A stretch of 51,799 nt of DNA, from contig CALMUW010000012.1 of the NCBI GenBank assembly GCA_937872985.1, positions 1-51,799 of the forward strand, given 5' to 3'. This stretch comes from an uncultured Alphaproteobacteria bacterium (lineage in GTDB: Bacteria; Pseudomonadota; Alphaproteobacteria; Rhizobiales; Aestuariivirgaceae). Below are positions 1 through 11,317 of this stretch, piece by piece. Numbering within the stretch: position 1 is the stretch's first letter; every line of letters begins with the position of its first letter. Below the pieces are notes generated by a model, which saw only the letters and a list, made by a program, of their open reading frames with translations, made no database searches and was not told the DNA's origin. The position numbers and the translations under genes are program-made.

Positions 1-95
1 GTTTGAATCACACAAATACTGATTTGTGAATCCGTTTAAATCAGACGGACTCTAGCGCAACGGACGATCAAATCGGAACGATTTGAGCGAGAAAA
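1..95. other. Intergenic stretch with short dyads
   Basis: No gene is seen at this edge. The stretch is AT-richer than its surroundings and holds two small dyads: CACAAAT/ATTTGTG around 11-28, and AAATCG-GAA-CGATTT around 70-84. It adjoins the diverged repeat copy at 96-167, so it may be part of a larger intergenic repeat or a terminator region behind the leftward herA-type gene. Confidence 0.4.
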
Positions 96-167
96 GTTGC
101 GCCAACATATTGATTTTCGAGCAACTTATCGGCGGCAGTTGAGTCCAACTGACCGCCGGTTGCTCTA
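96..167 (-). repeat. Intergenic hairpin repeat, copy C (diverged)
   Basis: Read on the minus strand this starts TAGAGCAACC, has an inner stem and loop, then returns as AAGTTGCTCG and continues ATCAATA. The same framework occurs at 9005-9078 and 34202-34275. Here the inner stem is GGCGG-CAGTTG paired with CAACTG-CCGCC, unlike the GACTTTTG/CAAAAGTC stem of the other two copies. The first three bases (165-167) are also the TAG stop of the adjacent ATPase gene. Confidence 0.6.
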
Positions 168-2131
168 GGAGCCGGGGCGCAACTGGCGGATGAGGCTGGC
201 CAGACCCTGGGTATTGATGCTTGGCGCTGGCTGCACCGGCGGGGCGGGGTGCGGCGCAGGGCTGGGTGCGGCGGCGTGTGGCGTGGCGGCAGCAAAGCCC
301 TGGCCACCGGCGCCGGGTGCGGGCTGCACCGGCGGCGGGGTGCGGCGCAGGCCATTGGCCATGGCCTGCATTTGCGCCTGGTGGGCATGGGCCTGGGCTG
401 CGGCGGCCTGCTGGGCCGCAAGGTGGGCGGCCTCGGCTTCCGCCTCGGCGGCGGCTCCTTCGGGATTGTAGGTCTGGGCGCGCCAGCGGCTGACGATCTC
501 GTTGAGGAAGCCATCATCCGGCAGGTCACGGGCCCAGCCCTGGGTGAAGGAGGCCGTGGTGGAGCGCGGCAGGATGTTGGCGGGCAGCATGTCGAAGCTG
601 ATGCGGGTGGGCAGCGCCATGCCTTCGCCGAAGGCCACGGCTTCGCCGGTGCCCATAGTGGTCATGAATTCCATCAGGCTTGCCGCCGTGTCGGAAATGC
701 CGGCGCGCAGGATCTCCTGGTCGCGCTCATTGGTCAGGCGCATGGAGAAGATGGTGTTGCACTGGGACAGGATGGTGGGATCGAGTTCGGCCGGGCGCTG
801 GGTCACGATGCACAGGGAGACGCCGTATTTGCGGCCTTCCTTGGCGATGCGGGAAATGGCGCGCTTGGTCGGCTCGAAGCCCAGGGTCTTGTCGATGGGC
901 ACGTAGCGGTGGGCTTCCTCGCAGATGAAGGTGATGGGAATGCGGCCCTGGCTCCAGACGGCGAAGTCGAAGGCGAGGCGGGCGAGAACCGACACCACCA
1001 CATTGATGATTTCCGAGGGCAGGCCGCCAAGCTCGATGATGGCGATGGGCTTGCCGTTGACCGGAATGCGGAACAGGCGCGAGAGCACCTGGGCCATGTT
1101 GTCCTGCACCGTCAGGCTGCCGAACATGAAGGCATAGCGCGGGTCACGCGAGATTGATTCAAGCCGCGCCTTGAGGCGCTTGTAGGGGGCGAGTTCGTTT
1201 CTGAGGTCGAGCTTGCCGATGTGCTCGTCGAGAATGCCGACGAGGTCGGAGGTGCGGAAGGGCAGCGGCGTGTCAACGCCGATATTGCTGGCATCAAAGG
1301 CTTCGCGGGTGCGGGACAGCGGGCTGCGGTCACGGCGCTGGTTGGCCATGTAGCGCGCCTTGGCCTGGGGAATGAGTTCGCGGAGGATTTCCACGTCCAC
1401 TTCGCGGTGGTTCTGCTGGCCGATGAGGATTTCCACCGCTTCATCGAAGTTCAGCAGCCAGAAGGGCAGGGTCATGTTGTCGGGGTTGACCACTTCGGCC
1501 ATGCCCTGGAAGGAGCGGGCATATTCGCGGTGCACATCGAGCAGCAGGATGTGGGCCTGCGGGTTCTTTTCGAGAATGCGGCGCAGGATGAGCGCCACGG
1601 TGCATGACTTGCCGGTGCCGGTGGTGCCGAGGATGGCGAAATGCTTGCCCAGCATTTCGTCGACCTTGATCATGGCGGGAATGCTGCGGTCCTGCTGGAT
1701 ATGGCCGACGCGCACGGCAGACTCGGAATCAAAGCTGTAGGCCAGCGACAGTTCATGGCGGTTGGCGCGATAGACCACATCACCCAAGGCCGGATAGCTG
1801 GAGATGCCGCGGCGGAAGGGGCGCAGCTTGCCGGTGGAATCCTTCGGCAATTCGCCGATGAATTCCGCCTCGATGATGCGCACCTCGCGTTCGCTGCGAT
1901 TGTTGCTGGGGGTGGGCGAGGACAGGGCCGAGACCAGCGCCAGCGACACGGCATTATGGGTGTCGACCTTGAGCAGGGTGCCGATTTCGGGACTTTTTTC
2001 CTCGTTGCCCAGGGCGCGGTCGTCGACATCCATGAGGATGATGGCCTGAGCGCCGGTGACGGCGACAATGCGCCCCATGCGCTCAACGGTGTCAGACATG
2101 GTGCCGGGGGTCGGAGGGGTGGGGGAGGCAA

Positions 2132-2135
<4 letters not shown>
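165..2135 (-). CDS. HerA-type (DUF87) hexameric ATPase/translocase
   Basis: The 656-residue product matches the bacterial HerA/DUF87 family of hexameric DNA-translocating ATPases. An N-terminal HAS-barrel-like part is followed by a P-loop GTTGTGKSC, a region with ICEEAHRYVP that fits Walker B, and VTQRPAELDPTILSQCNT, typical of the family. The last 90 or so residues are low-complexity Ala/Pro/Gln and probably disordered. Archaeal HerA works with NurA in end resection, but no nurA-like gene is adjacent, so the role here is inferred only from the fold. The ATG at 2133-2135 overlaps the stop of the upstream kinase gene as ATGA, which favours this start; a second candidate is the ATG near 2099 (MSDTVERMG). 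The TAG stop lies in an intergenic repeat. Confidence 0.85.
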
Positions 2136-3034
<899 letters not shown>

Positions 3035-3204
3035 TTAATGCCCAACCTCTCAACACCGGGTTAATCCCCTCACTCAACTTCAGGTTTTTTAACCGGCAGG
3101 CTTTACCTCCTCGGGCGACCTGTTACAGTGGCGCCAACGCAATGGTTTGGTGGTGATCCGCTCCGGCCCCTGGCTGTCGAGAGGCGCTGCCTGGAAGGTC
3201 AAAC

Positions 3205-4296
3205 GTGGACGCGATGCAGCCTGCGGGCACATCCCGCAGCAGGCGCAAGGACCGGGCAGACACGGTCCGGCCTCGCCGCCGGCGGGAGGGCAAGGGGCAG
3301 CGCGGCGGCAATGCCGAGGCCGGCCCGGTCTATGGCGCGCTCGATCTTGGCACCAATAATTGCCGCCTGCTCATCGCCCGGCCCAAGGGCAGGGGTTTTG
3401 CCGTCATCGATGCCTTTTCACGCATCGTCCGCCTGGGCGAGGGCATCAGCCACACAGGCCGCATCGGTGATGCGGCCATGGTGCGCACCATCGAGGCGCT
3501 CCGGGTCTGTGCCAACAAGCTGAAATGGCACGGGGTGGCGCGGCAGCGGCTGATCGCCACCGAAGCCTGCCGCCTGGCCGAAAATGGTCCTGGCTTCATC
3601 AGCCGGGTGCAGACAGAGACCGGACTTGCCCTGGAAATCATCGACCGCGAGACGGAGGCCAGGCTGGCCGCTGCCGGGGCGGAGCCGCTGATCGACCACG
3701 AGGCCGAGACGGCGGTGATCTTCGACATCGGCGGCGGCTCCACCGAGATCATGTGGGTGAAGCGGGCGGAGGGACGGCGCTTCGCCATCCTGCGCTGGAC
3801 CTCGCTGCCGGCGGGGGGGGGGAGGGGGGCGGAAAAAATCGGCGGCGGGCGCGGCGCATCCAATGACGCCCTCAGCGCCACGCGGGAACATGTCCGCGGC
3901 CTGCTGGCCCCCTTCGTGGCCGAGGTGAAACGGGCGACGGGGGGCGATGGCCTGCCCAGCCACCTGCTTGGCACATCGGGCACGGTCACCACCATTGCCG
4001 GGGTGTCCCTTGGGCTCCGGCGCTATGACCGCTCGCGGGTCGATGGCTGCTGGCTCGACAGCGCGGCGGTGGGGCGGGTCACGGGCGAGCTTCTGGCCAT
4101 GCCCTACGAGGAACGGAGCCGCAATGCCTGCATCGGGCAGGAACGGGCCGACCTGGTGCTCTCGGGCTGCGCCATTCTGGAGGAAATTCGCGAGGCCTTT
4201 CCGGTGCCGCGCATACGGGTGGCGGACCGGGGCCTGCGCGAGGGCATTCTGGCCGAGCTGATGCGGGCCGATGGCACGTTGGGAGAGCGCACATGA
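3205..4296 (+). CDS. Ppx/GppA family phosphatase
   Basis: The 363-residue protein belongs to the exopolyphosphatase/guanosine pentaphosphate phosphatase family, which hydrolyses polyphosphate or pppGpp. Actin-like ATPase-fold motifs are clear: YGALDLGTNNCRLLI (phosphate-1, near residue 50) and VIFDIGGGSTEIMWV (phosphate-2, near residue 175), then LLGTSGTVTTIAG. The start is GTG 3205, placed 6 nt after GGAAGG; an ATG follows at 3214. The first 45 residues are basic and may be disordered. At 3813-3829 the gene reads ten G, A, six G, giving AGGGRGAEKIGGG where relatives have a pattern like GVVxLAExxGG. This local oddity keeps the frame and may be miscalled sequence. The stop overlaps rlmE by 4 bp. 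Confidence 0.9.
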   Translation: MDAMQPAGTSRSRRKDRADTVRPRRRREGKGQRGGNAEAGPVYGALDLGTNNCRLLIARPKGRGFAVIDAFSRIVRLGEGISHTGRIGDAAMVRTIEALRVCANKLKWHGVARQRLIATEACRLAENGPGFISRVQTETGLALEIIDRETEARLAAAGAEPLIDHEAETAVIFDIGGGSTEIMWVKRAEGRRFAILRWTSLPAGGGRGAEKIGGGRGASNDALSATREHVRGLLAPFVAEVKRATGGDGLPSHLLGTSGTVTTIAGVSLGLRRYDRSRVDGCWLDSAAVGRVTGELLAMPYEERSRNACIGQERADLVLSGCAILEEIREAFPVPRIRVADRGLREGILAELMRADGTLGERT

Positions 4297-5000
4297 GCCG
4301 CCCCGGTGATCGCAACAAGGTGTCGGGCCGCCAGCTCAAGGTGCGGGTGAAAACCGGCAAGGGCCGCACCGTGGCCCAGAAGCAGTGGCTGGAGCGCCAG
4401 TTGAACGATCCCTACGTGCACGAGGCACGCAAGCTGGGCTATCGCTCACGCGCTGCCTTCAAGCTCAGCGAGATCGACGACAAGTACAAGTTCCTGAAAC
4501 CCGGCGGCAGGATTGTCGATCTGGGTGCGGCTCCCGGCGGCTGGAGCCAGGTGGCGGCCCAGCGCGTCAAGGCCGAGGAGGGGCGGGGCAAGGTCATTGC
4601 CATCGACATGCATGGCATGGATCCGCTGGCCGCCGTCACCATCTTCAAGAAGGATTTTCTGGAGGATGATGCGCCCGCCCTGCTGATCGCAGCACTGGGC
4701 GGCGAGAAGGCCGATTGCGTGCTCTCCGACATGGCAGCCCATGCCACCGGCCACCGCCAGACCGACCACATCCAGATCATGGCACTGGCCGAGGCGGGCT
4801 ATGAGTTTGCCCGCGAGGTTTTGAAGCCCGGCGGCACCTATCTGGCCAAGGTGCTGCGCGGCGGCACCGAGGGCGAGATGCTGAAACTGATGAAGAAGGA
4901 CTTCGCCAGCGTGCGCCATGTGAAACCCATGGCGAGCCGTGACGACTCGGCGGAACTCTTCGTGCTGGCCATGGGTTTTCGGGGCGGCAAGGATGGCTGA
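4293..5000 (+). CDS. rlmE: 23S rRNA (uridine-2'-O) methyltransferase RlmE
   Basis: The 235-residue RlmE/FtsJ protein methylates the 2'-O of U2552 in the A-loop of 23S rRNA in the assembling large subunit. It has the SAM-binding motif VDLGAAPGGWSQVA and the family's K-D-K-E arrangement: Lys in GYRSRAAFKL, Asp in CVLSDMAAHATG, Lys in YLAKVLRGG, with a Glu in the last strand. The N-terminus is longer and more basic than the E. coli protein, as is common in alphaproteobacteria. Its ATG overlaps the ppx/gppA stop (ATGA) and its end overlaps the next gene by 8 bp, so the three genes are probably one transcript. Confidence 0.93.
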   Translation: MSRPGDRNKVSGRQLKVRVKTGKGRTVAQKQWLERQLNDPYVHEARKLGYRSRAAFKLSEIDDKYKFLKPGGRIVDLGAAPGGWSQVAAQRVKAEEGRGKVIAIDMHGMDPLAAVTIFKKDFLEDDAPALLIAALGGEKADCVLSDMAAHATGHRQTDHIQIMALAEAGYEFAREVLKPGGTYLAKVLRGGTEGEMLKLMKKDFASVRHVKPMASRDDSAELFVLAMGFRGGKDG

Positions 5001-5463
5001 GGGATCGGTGGAGCGGGTGCGGGCAGCCCTGCTGGCGCTGGGCCACGCCGACACCATCACCGAATTTCCCGACGGCACGCGCACGGCGGAGGATGCGGCG
5101 CGCGCCGTGGGCTGCACGGTGGCGCAAATCGCCAAGACCATCGTGTTCCGCGCCGGGGACAGGCCGGTCATCGTCATTGCCTCCGGCCCCAACCGGGTGG
5201 ACCGGGCCAAGGTGGCGGCACTTTTGGGCGTGGACGTGAAGCAGGCGGACGCGCGCTGGGTGCGCGATGTCACGGGCTTCGCCATCGGCGGAGTGGCGCC
5301 CGTGGGCCACCAGGCGCCCGCCCATTTCCTGGTCGATCAGGACCTGCTGCAACTGGACCCCGTGTGGGCGGCGGCAGGCTCGGCGGCCCATGTGTTTCGC
5401 ACCACGGCGGCGGAACTCGCGCGCATGTCGGGCGGCAGGGTCGCCGACATCCGGCAGGAATAG
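4993..5463 (+). CDS. YbaK/EbsC-family aminoacyl-tRNA deacylase
   Basis: This 156-residue protein has the single YbaK/ProX editing domain, which hydrolyses mischarged tRNAs such as Cys- or Ala-tRNA(Pro). Typical stretches are VGCTVAQIAKTIVFRA, the basic VDRAKVAALLG, and GFAIGGVAPVGH, which lines the substrate pocket. The start at ATG 4993 gives the family-length protein MAEGSVERVRAALLALGH and lies inside the 3' end of rlmE (8-bp overlap), suggesting translational coupling. Which tRNA it edits cannot be told from sequence alone. Confidence 0.88.
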   Translation: MAEGSVERVRAALLALGHADTITEFPDGTRTAEDAARAVGCTVAQIAKTIVFRAGDRPVIVIASGPNRVDRAKVAALLGVDVKQADARWVRDVTGFAIGGVAPVGHQAPAHFLVDQDLLQLDPVWAAAGSAAHVFRTTAAELARMSGGRVADIRQE

Positions 5464-5516
5464 ACCCGCACCGCTTTCGTGTTATGGTCGCCATGCCAGC
5501 GAAGGGGAGGACGCCC

Positions 5517-6143
5517 ATGGCCCAGGATCTCGTGTTCTACACCAACCCCATGTCGCGCGGGCGCATTGTGCGCTGGATGCTGGAAGAGATCGGTGCGCCC
5601 TATGAGACGAAAAACCTGAATTACGGGGCCGAGATGAAAAGCGCCGCCTATCGGGCCATCAACCCCATGGGCAAGGTGCCGGCCATTGTTCACCATGGCG
5701 TGGTGGTCACGGAGCAGGCGGCCATCTGCACCTATCTGGCCGACGCCTTCCCGGCGGCGGGACTGGCACCTGCCCCCGGTGATCCGGCGCGGGGCGACTA
5801 TTATCGCTGGCTGTTTTTCACCGCTGGGCCCATCGAGCAGGCGGTGGTCAACCATTCCCTTGGGGTTGCCATTCCCGACGACAAGCGCGGCATGGTGGGT
5901 TATGGCAGCTATGACCTGGCGCTGAAAACGCTGGAGCAGGCGCTGGCGGGCCGGAGCCATCTGGCAGGGAGCCGATTCAGCGCCGCCGATCTTTATCTCG
6001 CATCGCATATCCAATGGGGCCTCATGACCGGCACCATGCCGGATCGGCCCGCGTTCCGCGCCTATTCGGAGCCATTGCTGGCGCGACCCGCAAAGGTGCG
6101 GGCCGATGGGCTGGACAATGCCCTCGTGGCCCAGGCCCCCTGA
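5517..6143 (+). CDS. Glutathione S-transferase family protein
   Basis: The 208-residue product has a thioredoxin-fold N-terminal domain starting DLVFYTNPMSRGRIVRWMLEEIG and the conserved cis-Pro/glutathione-site block NPMGKVPAIVHHGVVVTEQAAICTY, followed by an all-helical C-terminal domain. These fit cytosolic glutathione transferases, which conjugate glutathione to electrophiles or act as thiol oxidoreductases. The Ser in NPMSRG may be the activating residue. A GGGGAGG ribosome site precedes ATG 5517. The substrate is unknown. Confidence 0.9.
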   Translation: MAQDLVFYTNPMSRGRIVRWMLEEIGAPYETKNLNYGAEMKSAAYRAINPMGKVPAIVHHGVVVTEQAAICTYLADAFPAAGLAPAPGDPARGDYYRWLFFTAGPIEQAVVNHSLGVAIPDDKRGMVGYGSYDLALKTLEQALAGRSHLAGSRFSAADLYLASHIQWGLMTGTMPDRPAFRAYSEPLLARPAKVRADGLDNALVAQAP

Positions 6144-7706
<1,563 letters not shown>

Positions 7707-7717
7707 GGGTCGCACCG

Positions 7718-9007
7718 ATGCGTCGTGCAGGCCGCATCCAGGCCGCCATTGATGTTCTGACCGAGGTGACCACGCGCCACCGTCCGGCGGCGGAGGCGCT
7801 GAAGGATTGGGGCCGGGCGCACCGCTTCGCCGGGTCGGCCGACCGCCATGCCATCGGCACGCTGGTCTATGACGCGCTGCGCCACAAATTGTCGGCGGCG
7901 GCGCGCATGGGCGATGGCAGGCCGCGCGCGCTGGTTCTGGCGGTGCTGCGCGACCACTGGGGCATGACGGCGGCGGCCATTGCCGCAGCGGTGACGGAAC
8001 CGCATGGGCCGGGTGCCTTGAGCGAGGCCGAAGCGGCGGCTCTGGCGCGCGACATGCGGGCCGATCTGCCGGAGCATGTGGCGGGTGATTTCCCGGAATG
8101 GCTGATGCCGGAGATGGTGCGCGCCTTTGGCGAGAGGGCCGGGGCGGAGGGGGCGGCGCTGTCCAGCCGTGCGCCCATTGATCTCCGCGTCAACACGTTG
8201 AAGGCCACGCGGGACAAGGCGCTGGCGGCGCTGGCCAGGTTCGGGGCAGTGGCGGGGCCCGTTTCGCCGCTGGCCCTCCCCGTCGCCCCACCCGGGCCGG
8301 GGCAGAAACAAAACAATTTGGAGGCGGGCCCCGCCCATGGGCTTGGCTGGTTCGAGGTGCAGGATGCCGGTTCGCAGGTCGCCGCGCTGATGAGCGGGGC
8401 CAAGGCCGGAGAGGCGGTGGCCGACATCTGCGCGGGCGCGGGTGGCAAGACCCTGGCGCTGGCCGCGCTGATGGACAACACGGGCAGGCTTGTCGCCACC
8501 GATGCGGACCGCTTTCGGCTCAGGCCCATCTTCGAGCGGCTGACGCGCAGCGGGGCGAGTGTGGTGGACGTGGTGGCGGCGGAGGATGCATCGCGTCTTG
8601 CCGCCATGGGCGGCTTCGACCGCGTGGTGGTGGATGCGCCCTGTTCCGGCTCCGGTTCGTGGCGGCGCAAGCCCGATGCCAAGTGGCGGCTGTCGCCCAA
8701 ACAATTGGAAGAACGCCAGAAGGCGCAGCGCGCGGTGCTGGCGCAGGGGGCGGGGCTGGTGAAGCCGGGCGGCACCCTCACCTATATCACTTGCTCGGTG
8801 CTGCCATCCGAGAACACGGATCAGGTGGCGGCCTTCCTGTCGGCGCATGAGGATTTCAATATCATTCCGTATGCGGAGCAATGGCGCGTCACGCTGGGTG
8901 GGGAGGCGCCGGCCTCGGCCGATGGGCGCAGCGACACACTGCTGCTCACGCCCGTCCGGCACGGGACGGACGGCTTCTTCATCGCAACCTTGCAGCGCAA
9001 GCGATAG
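7718..9007 (+). CDS. RsmB/NOP-family rRNA (cytosine-C5) methyltransferase
   Basis: The 429-residue protein belongs to the RsmB/NOP2/Sun family that makes m5C in rRNA. The N-terminal helical part resembles NusB-like regions in this family; the catalytic domain has the SAM site DICAGAGGKTLALAAL, the VDAPCSGSGSWRRKPDAKWRL block (release Cys in PCSGSG) and TYITCSVLPSENTDQV with the catalytic Cys in TCS. The exact target, probably C967 of 16S rRNA by analogy with RsmB, is inferred. It starts 11 bp behind guaB. Its TAG stop is the first triplet of a dispersed intergenic repeat. Confidence 0.88.
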   Translation: MRRAGRIQAAIDVLTEVTTRHRPAAEALKDWGRAHRFAGSADRHAIGTLVYDALRHKLSAAARMGDGRPRALVLAVLRDHWGMTAAAIAAAVTEPHGPGALSEAEAAALARDMRADLPEHVAGDFPEWLMPEMVRAFGERAGAEGAALSSRAPIDLRVNTLKATRDKALAALARFGAVAGPVSPLALPVAPPGPGQKQNNLEAGPAHGLGWFEVQDAGSQVAALMSGAKAGEAVADICAGAGGKTLALAALMDNTGRLVATDADRFRLRPIFERLTRSGASVVDVVAAEDASRLAAMGGFDRVVVDAPCSGSGSWRRKPDAKWRLSPKQLEERQKAQRAVLAQGAGLVKPGGTLTYITCSVLPSENTDQVAAFLSAHEDFNIIPYAEQWRVTLGGEAPASADGRSDTLLLTPVRHGTDGFFIATLQRKR

Positions 9008-9078
9008 AGCAACCAGACTTTTGCCGGACTGAGCAAAAGTCAGATGGGTTGCTCGCCATCAATAAGTTGAAGCGGTGG
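9005..9078 (+). repeat. Intergenic hairpin repeat, copy A
   Basis: This 74-bp unit matches 34202-34275 at most positions and has the same length. It begins TAGAGCAACC, has an inner stem GACTTTTG/CAAAAGTC, then GGGTTGCTCGCCATCAATAA and GCGGTGG. The outer arms GAGCAAC/GTTGCTC also pair, so the whole unit can form one long hairpin. It supplies the stop codon of the upstream methyltransferase gene and could end its transcript. Confidence 0.75.
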
Positions 9079-9104
9079 CGTTGATCCAGCAAAGCGCATT
9101 CCGG

Positions 9105-9407
9105 TCAGAGATTGCCGGGGCCGTCCTTCAGGCAGGTGGCATAGACGGTGTAGCTGGCAAAGCCGGAGTCACCGGAATAGTCCCTGGCTTCCTTCTCGCA
9201 CTGGGTCTTGCGCTCAGCCGTGGCGCTTTTCTCAAGGTCGGCGACGGTGGCCTGCGCCTCACCCTCCATCCTGGTGCATTCGTCCAGCGGCATGGAATTG
9301 TTGTCCAACTGCCACTGGCAGAGCTTGCCCGTGTCGAAGGTGAGGCCCGCGGGATCGGCCAGGGCAGGAGTGGTGAGCAGGGCAAGCACGACGAGGGCAA
9401 GACGCAT
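9105..9407 (-). CDS. Small secreted protein of unknown function
   Basis: I do not recognise this 100-residue protein. It starts with a clear Sec signal peptide (MRLALVVLALLTTPALA, cleavage likely after ALA) and a short mature part with four cysteines (KLCQWQ, DECTRM, KTQCEKE, YATCLKD) that could form two disulfides in the periplasm. The start at 9407 has a GGAG upstream and puts the signal peptide at the N-terminus; an ATG 27 nt earlier would add a non-signal extension. It lies behind mntR on the same strand with a 30-bp gap, but a link to manganese is not shown. Confidence 0.65.
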   Translation of the reverse strand: MRLALVVLALLTTPALADPAGLTFDTGKLCQWQLDNNSMPLDECTRMEGEAQATVADLEKSATAERKTQCEKEARDYSGDSGFASYTVYATCLKDGPGNL

Positions 9408-9437
9408 GGGCGGAACTCCGTTTGCGCGCCTCATAAT

Positions 9438-9887
9438 CTAATTTCGTGTCAGGAATTTGGCCATGGCCGACAGCGTCTCGCGGCTGACATGGTGCTCGAT
9501 GCCCTCGGAATCGATGCGCGCCGTCTCCGCCGACACGCCCAGCGCGAGCAGGAAACGTTCGACGGTCCTGTGGCGGCGGCGGCCATCCTCGGCCATTTTC
9601 CAGCCGTCGCCGGTGAGGAAAATGGCGCGATAGGGCTCCTGACTGACCAGGCCCTGATCCTGTAGCCGCTTCAACGCCTTGACCACGGTGGCATTGGCCA
9701 CGCCAAGGCGCAGCGCCACATCGGTGCCGCGCGCCTCGCCGCGTTCGTCGATCAGGTCGGCGATCAGCTCCACATAATCCTGCGCCAGCTCGCTCTGGTG
9801 GTCGGCGCGCACCCGGCGGAAGGCGGCGGAGCGCAGCTTGGCCGAGGCGAGTTTGCGGGGGCGAGGCTTGGCGGCGGGCATGACCAT
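9438..9887 (-). CDS. mntR: Manganese-responsive regulator MntR (DtxR family)
   Basis: The product of about 149 residues is a DtxR/MntR-type winged-helix repressor: DYVELIADLIDERGEARGTDVALRLGVANATVVKALKRLQDQGLV forms the HTH, followed by the metal-binding and dimerisation helices with EGIEHHVSRETL. It lacks an SH3-like C-terminal domain, as in MntR. With Mn(II) it would repress the divergent mntH. Starts at 9887 (MVMPAAK) or 9881 (MPAAK) are both possible. The shared intergenic region carries an excellent palindromic operator, supporting the identification. Confidence 0.9.
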   Translation of the reverse strand: MVMPAAKPRPRKLASAKLRSAAFRRVRADHQSELAQDYVELIADLIDERGEARGTDVALRLGVANATVVKALKRLQDQGLVSQEPYRAIFLTGDGWKMAEDGRRRHRTVERFLLALGVSAETARIDSEGIEHHVSRETLSAMAKFLTRN

Positions 9888-9908
9888 AAATTAGCTGATT
9901 GCAATTCT

Positions 9909-9924
9909 TTTAGCCAGTGCTAAT
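9909..9924. promoter_or_regulatory. Second, imperfect MntR-like site
   Basis: TTTAGCCAGTGCTAAT repeats the half-site TTTAGC and the inverted GCTAA of the perfect palindrome 20 bp further on. The centre-to-centre distance of 20 bp puts the two sites about two helical turns apart, which would allow side-by-side binding of two dimers. Binding is inferred from symmetry and position only. Confidence 0.6.
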
Positions 9925-9928
9925 CTTC

Positions 9929-9944
9929 TTTAGCCATGGCTAAA
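9929..9944. promoter_or_regulatory. MntR operator, perfect 16-bp palindrome
   Basis: TTTAGCCATGGCTAAA is a perfect palindrome between the divergent mntR and mntH genes, just upstream of the mntH ribosome site. Its position and its similarity to MntR boxes described in rhizobia make it the likely operator for Mn-dependent repression of mntH and perhaps of mntR itself. Confidence 0.8.
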
Positions 9945-9979
9945 CTTAGGCATTCCCGTGTCCGGGCGCGGAGGCGTTG

Positions 9980-11269
9980 GTGAGAAACGTCTTCGGCACC
10001 ATTCATGTCGACCCCTCGCAGGGCCGCTTGCGCCGGGCGCTGTCCTTTGTCGGGCCGGGCTATCTCGTGGCCGTGGGCTACATGGATCCCGGCAACTGGG
10101 CCACCTCCATTACCGGTGGCGCACAATTCGGCTACACGCTTCTGTCCGTGGTCATGCTGTCCAGCATCATGGCCATCATCCTGCAGGCGCTGGCGGCGCG
10201 ACTTGCCATCGCCACGGGTCAGGATCTGGCGGTGGCCAGCGCGGTCGGTGTGTCGCGGCCCGCCGCCATGGTCCTGTGGCTTCTTGCCGAAATCGCCATC
10301 ATCGCCACCGATATTGCCGAAGTGGTGGGCACGGCCATCGGGCTCAATCTGTTGTTCGGCCTGCCGCTGGTCCCCGGCATCCTCATCACGGCGCTCGACG
10401 TGTTTCTGGTGCTGTGGCTGCAAAAACAGGGCATGCGCTGGGTGGAGGCCTTCGTGGTGTCGCTGCTCGGCGTCATCTTCGTGTCCTTCACCATCCAGAT
10501 GGTGTTGGCCAAGCCGGAACTCGCGGCGGTGGTGCACGGTTTTGTGCCGGATGTGCAGGTCATTCACAACCCGCAGTTGCTTTACCTGGCGCTGGGCATC
10601 ATCGGCGCCACGGTGATGCCGCATAATCTTTATCTCCATTCCGGCATCGTGCTCACGCGCAAGACCGGCGATGACCTCATTCACAAGCGCGAGGCGCTGA
10701 CCTTCGCCACGCTCGACTCCACCGCTGCCCTGCTGTTTGCCTTTGCCATCAATGCTTCGATCCTGATCCTCGCCGCCGCTACGTTCCACGCCAGCGGGCG
10801 GACCAATGTGGGCGACCTTGGCCATGCCCATGATATGCTGGCGCCGCTGGTGGGGTCGCTGCTGGCGCCCAAGCTTTTTGCCATCGCCCTTCTGGCCTGC
10901 GGCCTCAACTCCACCGTCACGGCCACCATGGCGGGCCAGATCGTCATGGAGGGTTTCACCCAAATCAGGCTGGCGGCCTGGCTTCGACGGCTCATCACGC
11001 GCATTGCCGCCATCATCCCCTCGGTGTGGATTACCATGAGCCATGGCGCGTCGGGGGCGGGGCTGTTGCTGATCCTGTCGCAGGTGGTGCTGGCCTTCCA
11101 ACTGCCCTTTGCCATCGTGCCGCTGGTGCGCATCACCGCCAACCGGGGCCGCATGGGAGCGCTCGCCGCGCCGCGCTGGCTCACGGCGCTGTCGTGGGTC
11201 ATCGCGGCGCTGATCATCGCGCTCAATGTCAAGCTCTTGTCCGATCTGGCGCTGGGGCGGGGCATGTAG
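9980..11269 (+). CDS. mntH: Nramp-family Mn(II)/divalent metal transporter MntH
   Basis: This inner-membrane proton-coupled importer of Mn2+ (and Fe2+) has about 11 membrane helices in 429 residues. Family signatures are plain: [12 protein letters not shown] (the DPGN metal motif of TM1) and [13 protein letters not shown] (the MPH motif of TM6). The GTG at 9980 is preferred because GGAGG sits 5 nt upstream; a TTG directly before it (9977) is too close to that site. It is divergent from mntR and carries palindromic operators in its promoter region, so repression by manganese is expected. Confidence 0.93.
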   Translation: MRNVFGTIHVDPSQGRLRRALSFVGPGYLVAVGYMDPGNWATSITGGAQFGYTLLSVVMLSSIMAIILQALAARLAIATGQDLAVASAVGVSRPAAMVLWLLAEIAIIATDIAEVVGTAIGLNLLFGLPLVPGILITALDVFLVLWLQKQGMRWVEAFVVSLLGVIFVSFTIQMVLAKPELAAVVHGFVPDVQVIHNPQLLYLALGIIGATVMPHNLYLHSGIVLTRKTGDDLIHKREALTFATLDSTAALLFAFAINASILILAAATFHASGRTNVGDLGHAHDMLAPLVGSLLAPKLFAIALLACGLNSTVTATMAGQIVMEGFTQIRLAAWLRRLITRIAAIIPSVWITMSHGASGAGLLLILSQVVLAFQLPFAIVPLVRITANRGRMGALAAPRWLTALSWVIAALIIALNVKLLSDLALGRGM

Positions 11270-11317
11270 TCTCCCCCACGTCTTGCAGACTCCGCGCCTT
11301 TGGCTTAAGCGCCCGCC

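Noticed and set aside
9888..9979. Manganese riboswitch (yybP-ykoY) before mntH
   Set aside because: The leader is too short and no paired helices of that class are seen; MntR palindromes explain control.
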